Assembly: GCA_023391695.1 (NCBI GenBank)
Contig: JAEWAK010000032.1
Coordinates: 13,827 to 77,826, forward strand
Length of the DNA stretch: 64,000 nucleotides
Source: Bacillota bacterium
GTDB taxonomy: Bacteria; Bacillota; Clostridia; Lachnospirales; Lachnospiraceae
Reading direction: 5' to 3'
This document shows positions 63,535-64,000 of the stretch, piece after piece (position 1 is the stretch's first letter; each line of letters opens with the position of its first letter). The notes under the pieces were generated by a model that saw only the letters and a program-made list of their open reading frames with translations, was not told the DNA's origin and did no database searches. A program made the position numbers and the translations under genes.

Positions 63535-64000
63535 ATGAAAAAGAAAAACGTTATTAACTTAATAAAATATTATGCAGAAAATAATGATGCGGGATTCCGT
63601 AATGAAGCATATGAAATAGCAAAAGGCTTTGATGAATCGGGGGATTATCAACTCGCAGAATATATAATGGCTTTAATGTCAAATGCAAATACATTTGTTC
63701 CTCAAATGAATGAAAATGAGTCCGCAATATTTGAAAAAATAGAATCATCTGGGGATAGTTTATGGCTTCCGGATTCTATCACCGGGGATTTGTTAGGGAT
63801 TGTTCATGCTGTAGCACACAATGCAGGAATTAATAAATTTCTGTTTCAAGGTGCACCGGGAACAGGAAAAACTGAGGCTGTAAAGCAATTAGCGCGCGTA
63901 TTAAATAGAGATATTTATATGATAGATTTTACAGCAATTATAGACAGCAAGCTTGGTCAAACGCAGAAAAATATTTCATCACTATTTAAAGAAATAAATA
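63535..64000 (+). CDS. AAA-family ATPase, N-terminal part (right-edge partial)
   Basis: The first 155 residues of an ATPase running off the right edge. After ~95 residues of a helical N-terminal region (LIKYYAENNDAGFRNEAYEI), it has a Walker A FQGAPGTGKTEAVKQLA (about residues 109-125) and the start of the AAA core (VLNRDIYMIDFTAIIDSKLG). Start ATG 63535 follows CGGAG. Its function (remodelling, protease partner or defence component) cannot be told from this part. Confidence 0.85.
   Translation, partial: MKKKNVINLIKYYAENNDAGFRNEAYEIAKGFDESGDYQLAEYIMALMSNANTFVPQMNENESAIFEKIESSGDSLWLPDSITGDLLGIVHAVAHNAGINKFLFQGAPGTGKTEAVKQLARVLNRDIYMIDFTAIIDSKLGQTQKNISSLFKEIN

Overview
The window looks like a chromosomal segment of a saprophytic or gut-type clostridium, probably Lachnospiraceae or a close relative. 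It has AT-rich DNA, strong GGAGG ribosome binding sites, YesM/YesN-type two-component regulation of sugar ABC transporters, GH130 and GH105 enzymes and Gram-positive lipoproteins. The taxonomic placement is inference; there is no rRNA in the window.

Bases 1-27,300 are mostly orderly metabolic and housekeeping DNA. They hold an AraC-type regulator cut by the left edge, a sugar-binding lipoprotein, a GH130 glycoside phosphorylase, a 36-codon stump of rpiA, a GH105 hydrolase, and a polar amino-acid ABC transporter (binding protein, permease, ATPase). Next come a convergent VanW/GDPD pair, a Csp-like S8 protease, a thioesterase preceded by three 72-bp tandem repeats, a TolB-like propeller, tRNA-Gln(CUG) with a clear promoter and terminator, SGNH and alpha/beta esterases, and an RtcB cluster with a small zinc-finger-like protein and a truncated nucleotidyltransferase. 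The stretch ends with a complete carbohydrate uptake module: two permeases, a binding protein, a sensor kinase and a response regulator.

Bases 27,500-55,400 form a large accessory island of polymorphic-toxin type. It starts with one giant RHS/YD-repeat protein (about 3,200 codons: FN3-like, beta-helix, YD repeats, RHS core, lysozyme/GH19-like C-terminal tip), whose signal-peptide end is frameshifted from the body. The next gene encodes a lipoprotein that resembles DUF3298/RsiV, the lysozyme-binding family. Downstream lies about 17 kb of decayed RHS copies, orphan toxin tips and mostly intact immunity-type genes. Three tips look like cell-wall hydrolases (two GH19-like, one GH73-like), and each is followed by a lipoprotein gene. 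A tip with nuclease-toxin character is instead followed by a predicted cytosolic immunity gene. Remnants of YD-repeat DNA before several immunity genes can be matched to one part of the intact RHS gene, so the island seems to have grown by duplicating RHS genes and then losing the toxins while keeping the immunity genes. A dead IS110 element and short repeats sit inside it.

Bases 55,400-64,000 contain a secreted beta-helix protein, a zincin-like protein, an AbiE toxin-antitoxin pair with a visible operator-promoter (the AbiEii frame is broken near its end), a putative anti-sigma-like membrane protein, a divergent DUF6809/XRE pair with two perfect operators, a DUF3892 gene with a possible antisense RNA in its leader, and the start of an AAA ATPase cut by the right edge.
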